Of a DNA stretch of 57,464 nucleotides, positions 7,785 to 17,621 are shown piece after piece. Origin of the DNA: Bacteroides sp. (lineage in GTDB: Bacteria > Bacteroidota > Bacteroidia > Bacteroidales > Bacteroidaceae); contig NZ_JAICZW010000092.1 of the NCBI RefSeq assembly GCF_029057325.1, positions 1 through 57,464 on the forward strand, in the 5' to 3' direction. The notes under the pieces were generated by a model, which ran no database searches, was not told the DNA's origin, and saw nothing but the letters and a program-made list of their open reading frames with translations. The translations under genes and the position numbers were made by a program. Every line of letters begins with the position of its first letter. Positions within the stretch are counted from its first letter, which is position 1.

Positions 7785-8546
7785 ATGGCATTAAGCAAGA
7801 ACCGCATCAAATACATTCGTTCGCTGGAACTGAAAAAGAACCGGAAATCCGATAAAGTGTTTTTGGCCGAAGGCCCTAAACTGGTCGGCGATTTGTTGGG
7901 GCATTTCCCTTGTAACTTTCTGTTGGCAACCTCCGAATGGCTTTCCCGAAACAACCACCTTCCCGTGGAGGATGTGACCGAAGTTTCGGAAGAGGAGTTG
8001 TCACGTGCCAGCCTGCAGAAAACCCCTCAACAAGTATTGGCGGTGTTCAGACAGCCGGACGATGAATGGGACGCCTCCGTCATCAGCCGTTCTCTTTGCC
8101 TGGCTTTAGATGATGTGCAGGATCCCGGCAACTTGGGAACCATTATCCGTCTGGCCGATTGGTTCGGGATAGAGCACATCTTCTGTTCTCCCAACACCGT
8201 GGATGTCTATAATCCGAAAACGATTCAAGCCACTATGGGTGGAATAGCACGGGTGAAGTTGCACTACACCCCCCTGCCCGCCTTGATTCAGTCGTTAGGA
8301 GATGTTCCCGTTTATGGCACTTTCCTGGATGGAGAAAATATGTATGGGCAACCTTTGTCCGCACACGGACTGATTGTGATGGGCAACGAAGGAAATGGCA
8401 TCGGAAAAGAGGTGGAACAACTGATAAACCGCAAACTCTATATTCCGAACTATCCCGCCGACCGCGAGACCTCCGAATCCTTGAACGTAGCCATCGCTAC
8501 CGCAGTGGTCTGCGCTGAGTTCCGGCGACAGGCCGCATTGTTGTAA
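7785..8546 (+). CDS. TrmH/SpoU family RNA 2'-O-methyltransferase
   Basis: The 253-residue enzyme has an N-terminal RNA-binding substrate domain (about residues 1-95) and a C-terminal trefoil-knot SPOUT methylase. All three SpoU motifs are visible: DDVQDPGNLGTIIRLADWFG (motif 1, Asn and Arg), VMGNEGNGIG (motif 2), and ETSESLNVAIATAV (motif 3). It should methylate ribose 2'-OH in rRNA or tRNA using S-adenosylmethionine. The exact nucleotide cannot be told. The final 50 bases overlap, in the opposite direction, the end of the minus-strand gene 8497-8823. Confidence 0.9.
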   Translation: MALSKNRIKYIRSLELKKNRKSDKVFLAEGPKLVGDLLGHFPCNFLLATSEWLSRNNHLPVEDVTEVSEEELSRASLQKTPQQVLAVFRQPDDEWDASVISRSLCLALDDVQDPGNLGTIIRLADWFGIEHIFCSPNTVDVYNPKTIQATMGGIARVKLHYTPLPALIQSLGDVPVYGTFLDGENMYGQPLSAHGLIVMGNEGNGIGKEVEQLINRKLYIPNYPADRETSESLNVAIATAVVCAEFRRQAALL

Positions 8547-8823
8547 AATCAAATGGGAAAAGAATGACCGGAGTGAAAGAGGAAAGTTTTTCTTCTACCT
8601 CCGGCGGCATCGCCTCCAGCAAGCTTTGCTGTCTGCCGAACTCCGGCATATCGGCATCTGCTGCGGGAAGCAGGAGTATGACACCCGGCAGCCATTCGGT
8701 ATTTTCCACCTCTTCCGTAAGTGGGAAAATGCGGACAATCGTCCCCTCTTCCGTCTCTACGACCTGCCGTCGCAGATAACCATATTCCGGAAGAAAAAGG
8801 AAATGGGAGGCATAACGTTTCAT
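8497..8823 (-). CDS. Conserved-looking hypothetical protein
   Basis: The frame encodes 108 residues with a neat start MKRYASHFLFLPEYGYL, then FPLTEEVENTEWLPGVILLLP. I recall similar small proteins of unknown function in Bacteroides. Support from context is strong. Its ATG overlaps the TGA of the DUF4296 gene in the classic ATGA arrangement, so it looks like the last, translationally coupled member of the ileS-dksA-lspA-DUF4296 run. Its last roughly 16 codons overlap the 3' end of the opposing methylase gene. No domain or catalytic motif is recognised. Confidence 0.65.
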   Translation of the reverse strand: MKRYASHFLFLPEYGYLRRQVVETEEGTIVRIFPLTEEVENTEWLPGVILLLPAADADMPEFGRQQSLLEAMPPEVEEKLSSFTPVILFPFDFTTMRPVAGTQRRPLR

Positions 8824-9797
8824 CTCTTCTGAAGGGGTTGGGAAGAGATTTTGTCAAGCTTCTCCAGTCGCGGACGAGGCCGTGCACCTTCACGTCCGGG
8901 AGCAACAGGAGTTACGACTTCCTTTATTTCCATCGGTTTCTGTTCTATCGGCTGCTTCGCCTTTTCCTGTTTGGGAAGAGAATCATCGGCTCGCCCAAGT
9001 GTATCTTTCGGAGCAACCGCCAGACTATCCGTGGCATGGTAGCGCATCAGAGAGATGGAGTCCACCACCAACGAGCGTAAAGAGGGCTGCATCGGATAAT
9101 AGATGAATCCACGCACTTCTTTGATTTTGCCCAACGTATCGGCATTCAGACCGATTGTCTCAATACCTGCACTTGACACCCTTTTGCAGGCACCGATTAC
9201 AGTATCATTTTTCTCATACTGAATCTGCATCGCCATCAACGGAGCGTGGATGCTATCCGGCGTTCCGCTATTGAAACGGAAGCGCACACTCCAATGCAAG
9301 ATGTCACGGTCGTGGAAGTTCGTGTCGGAAGGTAGTTTGAAAGTGATTCTATTGTTCAAAGGCATACCCGTCAAACGATAGATGTGTTGCCATATCCATA
9401 CGTCAATGCTGTCGCCGGGAAGCGATTCGTCGGGCTTGTTGTCACGCAAGGCAATCAGGTGGTTGATGCCGTCCCGTTCCACTTTCAACCTCTGGTTTAC
9501 CTTTTCATACACTTTGGCGAGCACCTCCGGGTTGCGGGCGTACCAAGCCATCGTGGTGTCAAAGTCGGCTTGCGTGATGCCATGTTTCTTGAAAACCGAT
9601 TCAACGTACAGCACCCGCTTATAGCTTTCGTTATACGGCACTTCCTCTCCCATCGCTTTTGCAATGTGGTAATCATAGAGCACATTTTCCATTTTGGCAT
9701 CCGGCAAGACGACCTTCGGTCTTTTCACCTGACAGGCAGTCAAGCAGAATGCCAAAAGGAAAGTGCCATATCGTTGAATAAGTCTTCTTCCTTTCAT
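8820..9797 (-). CDS. DUF4296 domain lipoprotein
   Basis: The 325-residue protein has a signal peptide with lipobox FLLAFCLTACQVKRP, and then the DUF4296 domain (about residues 30-120). In the family this domain is a helical region with a YDYHIAKAMG-type start and an FDTTMAWYARNPEVLAKVYEKV end. The rest has no named fold and ends in a Pro/Arg/Lys-rich tail. It is likely lipid-anchored in the cell envelope, and its function is unknown. ATG 9797 overlaps the lspA stop (ATGA), and a longer frame to 9947 would run through lspA, so I use 9797. Its position next to lipoprotein signal peptidase is typical in Bacteroides and may mean coordinated envelope expression. Confidence 0.85.
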   Translation of the reverse strand: MKGRRLIQRYGTFLLAFCLTACQVKRPKVVLPDAKMENVLYDYHIAKAMGEEVPYNESYKRVLYVESVFKKHGITQADFDTTMAWYARNPEVLAKVYEKVNQRLKVERDGINHLIALRDNKPDESLPGDSIDVWIWQHIYRLTGMPLNNRITFKLPSDTNFHDRDILHWSVRFRFNSGTPDSIHAPLMAMQIQYEKNDTVIGACKRVSSAGIETIGLNADTLGKIKEVRGFIYYPMQPSLRSLVVDSISLMRYHATDSLAVAPKDTLGRADDSLPKQEKAKQPIEQKPMEIKEVVTPVAPGREGARPRPRLEKLDKISSQPLQKR

Positions 9798-10426
9798 GAT
9801 TTCTTTATAGCGGCATAATAGGCTTCGTTGAAGTCTTTGCTGTAGAACAGAAACAAAGCGATGATGCCACAACTGATTGCCGCATCGGCAAAGTTGAATA
9901 TCGGGCTGAAAAAGATGAAATGCTCTCCGCCGACAAACGGCATCCATGTAGGCCAGTTCGTGTCAATGATGGGAAAATAAAACATATCCACCACCTTGCC
10001 GTAGAACCACGGGGCATATCCTCCCCCTTCGGGCATGAATGTCGCTATCTGCGAATAAGTGCTTTCGTTGAACACAACCCCGTAGAACACACAATCGATG
10101 ATGTTTCCCAAAGCACCGGTCAGCACCAATGAGACACATGCGATGAATCCAGTCCGCATATTCTGCTTCACAAACTTATGCAGGAACCATCCTATCACCA
10201 CCACCGCTATGATGCGGAACAGGGTCAGAAACAACTTGGAGAATATCTCCATGCCGAAAGCCATACCGCTATTCTCGGTAAAGAAAATGTAGAACCAATC
10301 CGTAATGTGAATGCGGTCGTGGTAATACATATTTGTCTTAATCCAAATCTTGATGACCTGGTCTATAATCAACACCGAAAAGATAATCAGCAAGGCTATC
10401 CGGCCTTTCGTGAAATATTTCTTCAT
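9794..10426 (-). CDS. lspA: Lipoprotein signal peptidase II
   Basis: This inner-membrane aspartyl protease cuts prolipoproteins before the lipidated cysteine. The 210-residue product shows the family landmarks: first membrane helix with IDQVIKIWIK, NSGMAFGM, then the catalytic aspartates in GALGNIIDCVFYG and IFNFADAAI. It is longer than the roughly 160-residue enterobacterial enzyme. The extra residues lie between the two catalytic motifs in a Trp/Pro-rich loop (about residues 125-160), as in other Bacteroidota. It sits between the dksA-like gene (2 bases upstream) and DUF4296 (4-base overlap). Confidence 0.95.
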   Translation of the reverse strand: MKKYFTKGRIALLIIFSVLIIDQVIKIWIKTNMYYHDRIHITDWFYIFFTENSGMAFGMEIFSKLFLTLFRIIAVVVIGWFLHKFVKQNMRTGFIACVSLVLTGALGNIIDCVFYGVVFNESTYSQIATFMPEGGGYAPWFYGKVVDMFYFPIIDTNWPTWMPFVGGEHFIFFSPIFNFADAAISCGIIALFLFYSKDFNEAYYAAIKKS

Positions 10427-10428
10427 GC

Positions 10429-10809
10429 TTACCTTTTGCCATTATTTTTGGCTTCGATGCTCAACGTGGCGTGAGGCACCGCACGCAGACGTTCGGCAGG
10501 AATCAGCTTACCGGTTTCGCGGCAGATGCCATACGTTTTGTTCTCAATACGAACCAAAGCGGCCTGCAATCCCTGGATAAACTTCAACTGACGTTGCGCC
10601 AAACGAGTCGTTTCCTCTTTCGACAGCGTATTCGCCCCCTCTTCCAAAACTTTATAAGTGGGCGATGTATCGTCCGTATCGTTACCGTCCGCACCTGTCA
10701 GACTGGCTTTTAACAAATCATAATCGCGTTGCGCCAATTCTAACTTTTCCATAATAATAGCACGAAACTCTTCCAGTTCAGCATCTGAATATCTTGTTTT
10801 CTCTGCCAT
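10429..10809 (-). CDS. DksA/TraR family transcription regulator lacking most zinc ligands
   Basis: The 126-residue protein has the DksA layout. A coiled-coil hairpin (about residues 5-80) has the acidic tip GADGNDTDD, and a C-terminal globular part reads YGICRETGKLIPAERLRAVP. DksA binds the RNA polymerase secondary channel and tunes rRNA and amino-acid promoters. Only one of the four classical zinc cysteines is present. The second is Thr, and the pair in LCxxC is replaced by LSIEA. This looks like a lineage-wide cysteine-poor form rather than damage, because the rest is well kept. It lies 46 bases downstream of the ileS stop and 2 bases before lspA. Confidence 0.85.
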   Translation of the reverse strand: MAEKTRYSDAELEEFRAIIMEKLELAQRDYDLLKASLTGADGNDTDDTSPTYKVLEEGANTLSKEETTRLAQRQLKFIQGLQAALVRIENKTYGICRETGKLIPAERLRAVPHATLSIEAKNNGKR

Positions 10810-10855
10810 AATTCTACGTGTTTTTAACCAACTGGTATTATATAATAAAAATAAT

Positions 10856-13800
10856 TTATTCTCTCACGACACTTACGTTCAGCGTGAAATCGTCAAACTC
10901 CAATGGAGTACCGTCTTCCACATTGTCGGCAAGCGTCAGGGATGTTCCCAAAACTTGGTTACAAATATACTCTTTATATTCATTCACCGCATCATCTGTT
11001 TGAGGATTTTTCGATAACGTAATGTTTATTTTGTCTGTTATCTCAAAACCGCTTGATTTGCGGATGTTTTGAATACGGTTCACCAGTTCACGGGCGATGC
11101 CTTCACGACGCAACTCTTCCGTTACCGTAACTTCCAACGCTACCGTCAGTTTGCCTTCATTAGCAACCAGCCATCCCGGAATGTCCTCGCTGAAGATTTC
11201 CACATCGGCGGTCTCAATCACGGCTTCCGCACTTTCCAACTGCAAAGCGTAGGAACCGTTCTTTTCCAATTCGGCGATAGCCTCCTGCGACATACCCGCT
11301 ACGGCAGCGGCCACAGCCTTCATCTGTTTGCCAAACTTCGGGCCCAGTTTCTTGAAGTCACACTTCACCTTCTTCACCAGTACGCCGGCAGCACCATCCA
11401 CAAATTTGATTTCTTTGACGTTCACCTCGTTCATGATGAGTGCCTTCACCGCCTCGATGTGGGCACGTTGTTCTTCATCCACTACCGGAATCATGATGCA
11501 CTGAAGCGGTTGACGCACTTTGATATTCACCTTGCGACGCAATGCCAACACCATGGAAGTGACATCTTGTGCCATCTGCATACGGGCTTCCAGCTTCTTG
11601 TCTATCACCTCTTCCTTATATTCGGGGAACTTGGCAAGATGTACAGACACCACGTTGTCGCGTCCGGTTGCCGCAATCAAATCGGAATAGAGCATATCGG
11701 CATAGAACGGAGCAATGGGTGCCATCAGTTTGGCTACGGTTTCCAGACAGGTATAAAGCGTTTGGAATGCAGACAGTTTGTCTTGCGTCATGCCGCCACC
11801 CCAGAAACGTTTGCGGTTCAGGCGAACATACCAATTGGAAAGATTATCGTTCACAAAACCGGAAATCAGACGGCCGGCTTTGGTCGGTTCATATTCGTTA
11901 TAGCAAGTATCCACGTCTTTTACCAATGTGTTCAGCACAGAGAGAATCCAACGGTCTATCTCCGGACGTTCCGCCATCGGCACATCGACTTCCTTGTATT
12001 CAAAGCCATCCACATTGGCATAAAGGGCAAAGAATGAATAGGTGTTATAGAGCGTTCCGAAGAACTTGCGGCGCACCTCTTCCACCCCGTCCACATCGAA
12101 CTTCAGATTGTCCCACGGAGAGGAGTTGGTTATCATATACCAACGCAGGGGGTCGGAACCATACTTCTCGATGGTAGAGAAGGGATCCACCGCATTGCCC
12201 AATCGCTTGGACATTTTGTTGCCGTTCTTGTCAAGCACCAATCCATTGGAGATGACAGCCTTGTACGATACACTGTCGAACACCATCGTAGCGATGGCAT
12301 GCAACGTAAAGAACCAACCGCGGGTCTGGTCCACACCTTCGGCAATGAAGTCGGCAGGATATACCTGATGGCTGTCCAGCAACTCCTTGTTCTCAAACGG
12401 ATAGTGAATCTGGGCGTAAGGCATAGAACCCGAATCGAACCAAACGTCAATCAGGTCGCTTTCACGCTTCATCGGCTGGCCGTCCTTGGCAACAAGGATG
12501 ATATCGTCCACATACGGACGGTGCAAATCTATTTTATCGTAATTCTCTTGCGTATAGACTCCCGGTTGGAAACCTTTCTCCTTATAAGGATTGGACTGCA
12601 TCAGTCCGGCGACAACCGACTTCTCCACTTCATTGTAAAGCTCTTCCACCGATTCGATGCACTTCTCTTCGCTACCGTCTTCGGTACGCCAGATGGGAAG
12701 CGGAGTACCCCAATAGCGCGAACGGCTCAGGTTCCAGTCGTTCAGGTTCTCCAGCCATTTGCCGAAACGTCCCGTACCGGTACTTTCCGGTTTCCAGTTG
12801 ATGGTCTTGTTCAGTTCCATCATGCGCTCCTTGCAGGCGGTACTGCGGATAAACCAGCTGTCGAGCGGATAGTACAACACCGGTTTGTCCGTACGCCAGC
12901 AGTGCGGATAGTTGTGTACATGCTTCTCTATCTTGAACGCCTGATTGCCGGCCTTCATCATCATGCAGATTTCAATATCCAGCGATTCGGCGGTCTGTGC
13001 GGCTTTTTCATCATATTTGCCATCAACGGTAAATTGCGGATCGTAGGCATTCTTCACCCACTTGCCTTGATATTCCTTGTACAAATCGACATCAACACAT
13101 GCCTTCACAAACTCTTCATTCAGTTCGTCCAGCAGATAGAACTTACCGGTGAGGTCCACCATCGGACGTGTTTCGCCCCTTTTGTTTATCATGAACAGAG
13201 ACGGGATGCCGGCAGCACGGGCCACCTGCGCATCGTCCGCACCGAACGTAGGAGCGATATGTACGATACCCGTACCGTCTTCGGTCGTTACATAATCGCC
13301 GGGAATGACGCGGAACCCTTTGGTGCTGACGCTCCAATTGCCATCGTTGTCCACATCGACCGGTTTCACCCACGGGATGAGCTGTTCATACTCCATGCCC
13401 ACCAAATCGGGACCTTTGTACTCACCCACCACCTTAAATGGAATCAGTTTATCTCCGGGTTTGTAGTCCTCTAACGCAATATCTTCCGCTTTCTTATTGA
13501 AATGGGTATAAAGCAATGCCTTAGCCAAGACAACGGTCATTTTTTCTCCGGTATATCCGTTGTAGGTCTGTACGGCCACATAATCAATCTTCGGGCCTAC
13601 ACAGAGTGCGGTGTTACTGGGCAGCGTCCACGGAGTAGTGGTCCAGGCAAGGAAGTACGGTGTACCCCACTCTGCCATTTCAGGCTTCGGGTTCTTCATC
13701 TTGAATTGCCCTACCACGGTGGTGTCTTTGACATCACGGTAGCAACCCGGCTGGTTCAGCTCGTGCGAGCTAAGTCCCGTACCGGCTGCGGGAGAATAGG

Positions 13801-14344
13801 GTTGAATGGTATATCCTTTGTAGAGGAGTCCTTTCTTATGAAGTTGCTTCAACAGCCACCACAAAGTTTCGATGTAACGATTGTCGTAAGTGATATAGGG
13901 GTCTTTCATATCTACCCAATATCCCATCTTGTGCGTCAGATCTTCCCACTCTTTGGTGAACTTCATGACATCCTTGCGGCAGGCGGCATTGTAATCAGCC
14001 ACAGAGATAGTCTTGCCTATGTCTTCCTTGGTGATGCCGAGCGCTTTTTCCACACCCAGTTCCACCGGAAGTCCATGTGTATCCCATCCGGCTTTGCGAT
14101 TCACCCGGAAGCCTTTCATCGTTTTGTAGCGGCAAAATATATCCTTGATGGAACGAGCCAGTACGTGATGAATACCCGGCATACCATTGGCCGAGGGAGG
14201 TCCTTCAAAAAACACGAAAGAAGGACAACCTTCACGTTCTGTCATACTCTTGGCGAAAACTTGGTTTTCGTCCCACTTCTCCAACACTTTCTTGTTTACT
14301 TCCGAAAGGTCAAATTTTGAATATTCGGCAAACTTCTTACCCAT
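10856..14344 (-). CDS. ileS: Isoleucyl-tRNA synthetase
   Basis: This class I synthetase charges tRNA-Ile and edits misactivated valine. The 1162-residue length fits the long (eukaryote-like) IleS type rather than the roughly 940-residue E. coli type. The HIGH box appears as PPSANGMPGIHH (residues 49-60) and the KMSKS box as NKMSKRLGN near residue 710. Between them lies the CP1 editing region, with WTTTPWTLPSNTA and an EDGTGIVHIAPTFG segment. The C-terminal third is the anticodon-binding and tail region. A -7-like box lies on the minus strand at 14444-14451, about 100 bases upstream of the start. It heads the run to dksA-like, lspA and DUF4296. Confidence 0.97.
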   Translation of the reverse strand: MGKKFAEYSKFDLSEVNKKVLEKWDENQVFAKSMTEREGCPSFVFFEGPPSANGMPGIHHVLARSIKDIFCRYKTMKGFRVNRKAGWDTHGLPVELGVEKALGITKEDIGKTISVADYNAACRKDVMKFTKEWEDLTHKMGYWVDMKDPYITYDNRYIETLWWLLKQLHKKGLLYKGYTIQPYSPAAGTGLSSHELNQPGCYRDVKDTTVVGQFKMKNPKPEMAEWGTPYFLAWTTTPWTLPSNTALCVGPKIDYVAVQTYNGYTGEKMTVVLAKALLYTHFNKKAEDIALEDYKPGDKLIPFKVVGEYKGPDLVGMEYEQLIPWVKPVDVDNDGNWSVSTKGFRVIPGDYVTTEDGTGIVHIAPTFGADDAQVARAAGIPSLFMINKRGETRPMVDLTGKFYLLDELNEEFVKACVDVDLYKEYQGKWVKNAYDPQFTVDGKYDEKAAQTAESLDIEICMMMKAGNQAFKIEKHVHNYPHCWRTDKPVLYYPLDSWFIRSTACKERMMELNKTINWKPESTGTGRFGKWLENLNDWNLSRSRYWGTPLPIWRTEDGSEEKCIESVEELYNEVEKSVVAGLMQSNPYKEKGFQPGVYTQENYDKIDLHRPYVDDIILVAKDGQPMKRESDLIDVWFDSGSMPYAQIHYPFENKELLDSHQVYPADFIAEGVDQTRGWFFTLHAIATMVFDSVSYKAVISNGLVLDKNGNKMSKRLGNAVDPFSTIEKYGSDPLRWYMITNSSPWDNLKFDVDGVEEVRRKFFGTLYNTYSFFALYANVDGFEYKEVDVPMAERPEIDRWILSVLNTLVKDVDTCYNEYEPTKAGRLISGFVNDNLSNWYVRLNRKRFWGGGMTQDKLSAFQTLYTCLETVAKLMAPIAPFYADMLYSDLIAATGRDNVVSVHLAKFPEYKEEVIDKKLEARMQMAQDVTSMVLALRRKVNIKVRQPLQCIMIPVVDEEQRAHIEAVKALIMNEVNVKEIKFVDGAAGVLVKKVKCDFKKLGPKFGKQMKAVAAAVAGMSQEAIAELEKNGSYALQLESAEAVIETADVEIFSEDIPGWLVANEGKLTVALEVTVTEELRREGIARELVNRIQNIRKSSGFEITDKINITLSKNPQTDDAVNEYKEYICNQVLGTSLTLADNVEDGTPLEFDDFTLNVSVVRE

Positions 14345-14602
14345 CTTGCTATTTAGATTTTAACTACTTACATTATTTATAAAAGAGAGGTTCCGAAAAA
14401 GGTTTCAACATCTTTTGGAGACACTCCTTCCATTTTAAGGGTGCAAATTTACAAAAAACTTATAAGTTGCTTGTTTTTATCACAGATTTTTTTTATATAA
14501 AGCCACACGGATTCATTCATTTAAGGGAGTTGTAAGAGTTAATAGGAGTTATTCTACTATCTGCAAACGATTTGTTTGTACAATTTAAGAGATGCAGAAA
14601 AA

Positions 14603-14641
14603 GAAATGCCACACTTCGCAAAGCCGGAAGTGTGGCATTTC
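14603..14641 (-). terminator. Strong hairpin terminator of the xylose operon
   Basis: GAAATGCCACACTTC pairs perfectly with GAAGTGTGGCATTTC (15 bp, 9-base loop). On the minus strand the stem is followed by a T-rich run (TTTCTTTTTC). It lies 45 bases past the xylE stop and upstream of ileS, so it closes the xyl operon. The remaining 14345-14685 sequence holds the ileS promoter region and an AGGAGTT-type repeat at 14522-14553. Confidence 0.8.
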
Positions 14642-14685
14642 GGGCAGTGAAGCGCAGCTATTCAACCTGCCTTCAACTCCCCCAA

Positions 14686-16167
14686 TTACTTATTGCCCCT
14701 CTCTTTCCAAAGTTTCGTCATATCTTCCAACGTCTTTCCTTTGGTTTCGGGAACGAGTTTCCAAACGAAAAGAGCCGCAATCACACAGATAACACCGTAG
14801 AGGGCGTATGCGAACATGTGACCGAACTTATCCCCCATTTCGCCCAGACGCATATTATACATCGGCACGAAAGTGGACGACACAATGAAATTGAAAATCC
14901 ACTGGAAGGCCACTGCAATGGCCACAGCCGCACCACGGATGGTGTTCGGAAAGATTTCAGCAATCAGCACCCAGCATATCGGTCCCCAGCTGAACATGAA
15001 CGAAGCACTATATACCATGATGCTGACAACCGCCATGATAGGTGGAAGCCCGGGCACCAGGTTGCAAAGGGCCACTCCGAACGCTCCTATCGCCATGCCG
15101 ACGGAACCGGATATAAGCAGAGGCTTACGTCCCCATTTCTCCACCGTAAATACCGCCAACAGCGTAAAGAGGATGTTGATGACACCCATAATGACAGTCT
15201 GCACCATCGGATTGCCCATACCCATCGTATGGAAGATGCGCGGAGCGAAATAGAGCACCGCATTGATGCCCACCGCCTGCTGGAACACACTCAGCATGAT
15301 GCCGATGAAGATGACCATCCAGCCGTAAGTGAAGAGCTTCTCCTTCTTCTCCTCGGAGGTCGCCTTGATTTCGGACAAGATAACCCTGGCCTTGGCAAAT
15401 CCGTTGATACGGCTCAACACTTCCAACGCTTTCTCGTCCTTACCACACATGGCAAGGTAGCGCGGTGTCTCGGGAACGCACAACACCAGCAGGGCGAACA
15501 ATCCCGCAGGAACCGCCTCGCTGACGAACATCAAACGCCAACCGGTCTCAATGGTCCATGAAGCGGCGTCGGGATTCATAATCTGATTGACCCCATTCAC
15601 CAAATCGATAACAGGGTTGACATGGCTACCCAAAATAAGGAAGTTGACAAAATAAACCACCAATTGGCCGAAGATAATGGCAAACTGGTTCCACGATACC
15701 AGTGTTCCGCGAATGTTGCTTGGTGCTATTTCCGCAATATACATCGGACAGATGGCCGATGCCAGCCCGACACCAATACCGCCCAATATGCGATAAAGAT
15801 TGAACACAACCAACAACGAATAGGAAGGTACCCCATGCTCAAAAAACAAGAACTCGGGATTGTATGAGCCAAGAGCCGACAAGAAGAACAACAACCCGGC
15901 CACAAAAAGAGACTTTTTACGACCGAGGTTGGAGGCGAAGAAACCGGAAAGCGCACTACCCAATATGCACCCAATCAAGGCACTGGACGAGGTGATTCCG
16001 TGCATTGTATCCGTATAGTCAAAACCGGCTCCCATAAAAAACGCCTGGAGTCCCTTCTCGGCACCGGAAATGACCGCAGTGTCATAACCGAACAACAAAC
16101 CGCCAATGACGGCAATCAGTACAATGGAGAAAAGATAGGCTTTGCTGCCTTTTTCTGTATAATTCAT
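14686..16167 (-). CDS. xylE: D-xylose transporter, MFS sugar porter family
   Basis: The 493-residue protein has 12 predicted membrane helices and the sugar-porter marks: GGLLFGYDTAVISG in helix 1, NLGRKKSLF in loop 2-3, PETPRYLA after helix 6, QQAVGINAVLYFAPRIF in helix 7, EKWGRKPLL, and PETKGKTLE at the end. It should import D-xylose by proton symport across the inner membrane. ATG 16167 begins MNYTEKGSKAY. The longer frame to 16266 would run back into an AT-rich repeat and the xylA end, so I do not use it. It is the last gene of the xylB-xylA-xylE set. Confidence 0.92.
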   Translation of the reverse strand: MNYTEKGSKAYLFSIVLIAVIGGLLFGYDTAVISGAEKGLQAFFMGAGFDYTDTMHGITSSSALIGCILGSALSGFFASNLGRKKSLFVAGLLFFLSALGSYNPEFLFFEHGVPSYSLLVVFNLYRILGGIGVGLASAICPMYIAEIAPSNIRGTLVSWNQFAIIFGQLVVYFVNFLILGSHVNPVIDLVNGVNQIMNPDAASWTIETGWRLMFVSEAVPAGLFALLVLCVPETPRYLAMCGKDEKALEVLSRINGFAKARVILSEIKATSEEKKEKLFTYGWMVIFIGIMLSVFQQAVGINAVLYFAPRIFHTMGMGNPMVQTVIMGVINILFTLLAVFTVEKWGRKPLLISGSVGMAIGAFGVALCNLVPGLPPIMAVVSIMVYSASFMFSWGPICWVLIAEIFPNTIRGAAVAIAVAFQWIFNFIVSSTFVPMYNMRLGEMGDKFGHMFAYALYGVICVIAALFVWKLVPETKGKTLEDMTKLWKERGNK

Positions 16168-16216
16168 GATATGAATGGAAATTTGAAAATGAGAAATGGG
16201 AAGTTGAGAAATGGAA

Positions 16217-16253
16217 AGGGCGTGTGTCTGAAAAATCAGCTCCGCCACGCCCT
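16217..16253 (-). other. Hairpin between xylA and xylE
   Basis: AGGGCGTG (16217-16224) pairs with CACGCCCT (16246-16253), an 8-bp GC-rich stem with a 21-base loop in the 99-base gap between xylA and xylE. It could lower xylE expression relative to xylA by partial termination or protect an mRNA end. No T-run follows directly. Confidence 0.45.
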
Positions 16254-16266
16254 CATTCCACAACAA

Positions 16267-17583
16267 TTAACAATACATGTTTACGATTGCCTCATACAGC
16301 TCCTGCTTGCCACTGGTCTGTTTGGGCTCACCGTTGGCCTTGGCGTATGCAACCACCTCTTCCAACGTCAGCTTGCCTTCTTCAAATTCCTTGCCTTTAC
16401 CGGAATCGAAAGAGGCATAGCGGTCGGCAAGCATCTTCTTGTATGGAGACTCTTCGAGCAGTCTGGCAGCACTTTCAAGGGCACGTGCCATGGCATCCAT
16501 ACCGGCGATGTGGGCAATGAAGATATCCTCCAGATCGGTGGAATTACGACGGGTCTTGGCATCGAAATTCGTGCCGCCGTTGCCGAAACCGCCGTTACGG
16601 ATGATTTGCATCATGGCTTGTGTCAGCTCGTAGTTGTCGATAGGAAACTGGTCGGTATCCCAGCCGTTCTGGTAGTCACCACGATTGGCATCGATAGAAC
16701 CCAGCATGCCGTTGTCAACGGCTACAGCCAGTTCGTGTTCAAACGTATGGCCTGCCAAAGTGGCGTGGTTCACCTCGATGTTCACCTTGAAATCCTTCTC
16801 CAATCCATGCGCTTTCAGGAAGCCGATGACGGTTTCGGTATCCACGTCATATTGGTGTTTGGTAGGCTCCATCGGCTTCGGTTCAATCAGGAAGGTACCC
16901 GTAAAACCTTTGGCGCGGGCATAGTCGCGTGCCATCGTCAGCATCTGCGCCAGGTGTTCCTTCTCACGCTTCTGGTCGGTGTTCAGCAAAGACATATAGC
17001 CTTCACGCCCGCCCCAGAACACATAGTTCTGACCTCCCAATTCGATGGTCGCGTCAATGGCGTTCTTAATTTGTACGGCGGCACGGGCTACGACATCAAA
17101 GTCGGGATTGGTAGCGGCACCGTTCATATAGCGTGCATGGCTGAATACATTGGCAGTGCCCCACAACAATTTGATACCGGTCTCCGCCTGTTTCTGCTTG
17201 GCGTAGGCAACGATTTCCTTCAGGTTGGCTTCATATTCTTCGATTGCATCCGCCTCGGTGCAAAGGTCCACGTCGTGGAAACAGTAGTATTCAATGCCCA
17301 TCTTCTGCATGAACTCAAAGCCGGCATCCATCTTGTTCTTGGCCGCCTGAACCTTGTCGGCATCACCGTTCCACGGGAAGTTCTTAGTGCCTCCACCGAA
17401 TTGGTCGCCACCTTCCGCACAGAGTGTATGCCACCATGCCATAGCGAATTTCAACCAATCTTTCATCTTCTTACCCATAATCACCTTCTCCGCATCGTAA
17501 TAACGGAATGCCATCGGGTTCTTGCTTTCTTTTCCTTCAAATGCAATTTTTCCTATTCCGGGAAAATACTCTTTTGTTGCCAT
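16267..17583 (-). CDS. xylA: Xylose isomerase
   Basis: This cytosolic TIM-barrel enzyme converts D-xylose to D-xylulose and uses two divalent metals. The 438-residue length fits the class II type. Visible active-site parts are FHDVDLC (His and Asp), [20 protein letters not shown] (metal Glu and Lys), [16 protein letters not shown], and [17 protein letters not shown] (metal Asp residues). It lies 149 bases downstream of the xylulokinase gene on the same strand, and the product feeds that kinase. Confidence 0.97.
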   Translation of the reverse strand: MATKEYFPGIGKIAFEGKESKNPMAFRYYDAEKVIMGKKMKDWLKFAMAWWHTLCAEGGDQFGGGTKNFPWNGDADKVQAAKNKMDAGFEFMQKMGIEYYCFHDVDLCTEADAIEEYEANLKEIVAYAKQKQAETGIKLLWGTANVFSHARYMNGAATNPDFDVVARAAVQIKNAIDATIELGGQNYVFWGGREGYMSLLNTDQKREKEHLAQMLTMARDYARAKGFTGTFLIEPKPMEPTKHQYDVDTETVIGFLKAHGLEKDFKVNIEVNHATLAGHTFEHELAVAVDNGMLGSIDANRGDYQNGWDTDQFPIDNYELTQAMMQIIRNGGFGNGGTNFDAKTRRNSTDLEDIFIAHIAGMDAMARALESAARLLEESPYKKMLADRYASFDSGKGKEFEEGKLTLEEVVAYAKANGEPKQTSGKQELYEAIVNMYC

Positions 17584-17621
17584 AATTTTTTTTAATGTAT
17601 TAATGTGAGAGATGCGTCAAC

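Noticed and set aside
12299..13474. Long plus-strand frame opposite ileS
   Set aside because: Shadow of ileS; no domain, and codon pattern follows the opposite strand.
16000..17595. Long plus-strand frame opposite xylA and the xylE start
   Set aside because: Shadow of xylA and xylE, whose catalytic and transport motifs are clear on the minus strand.
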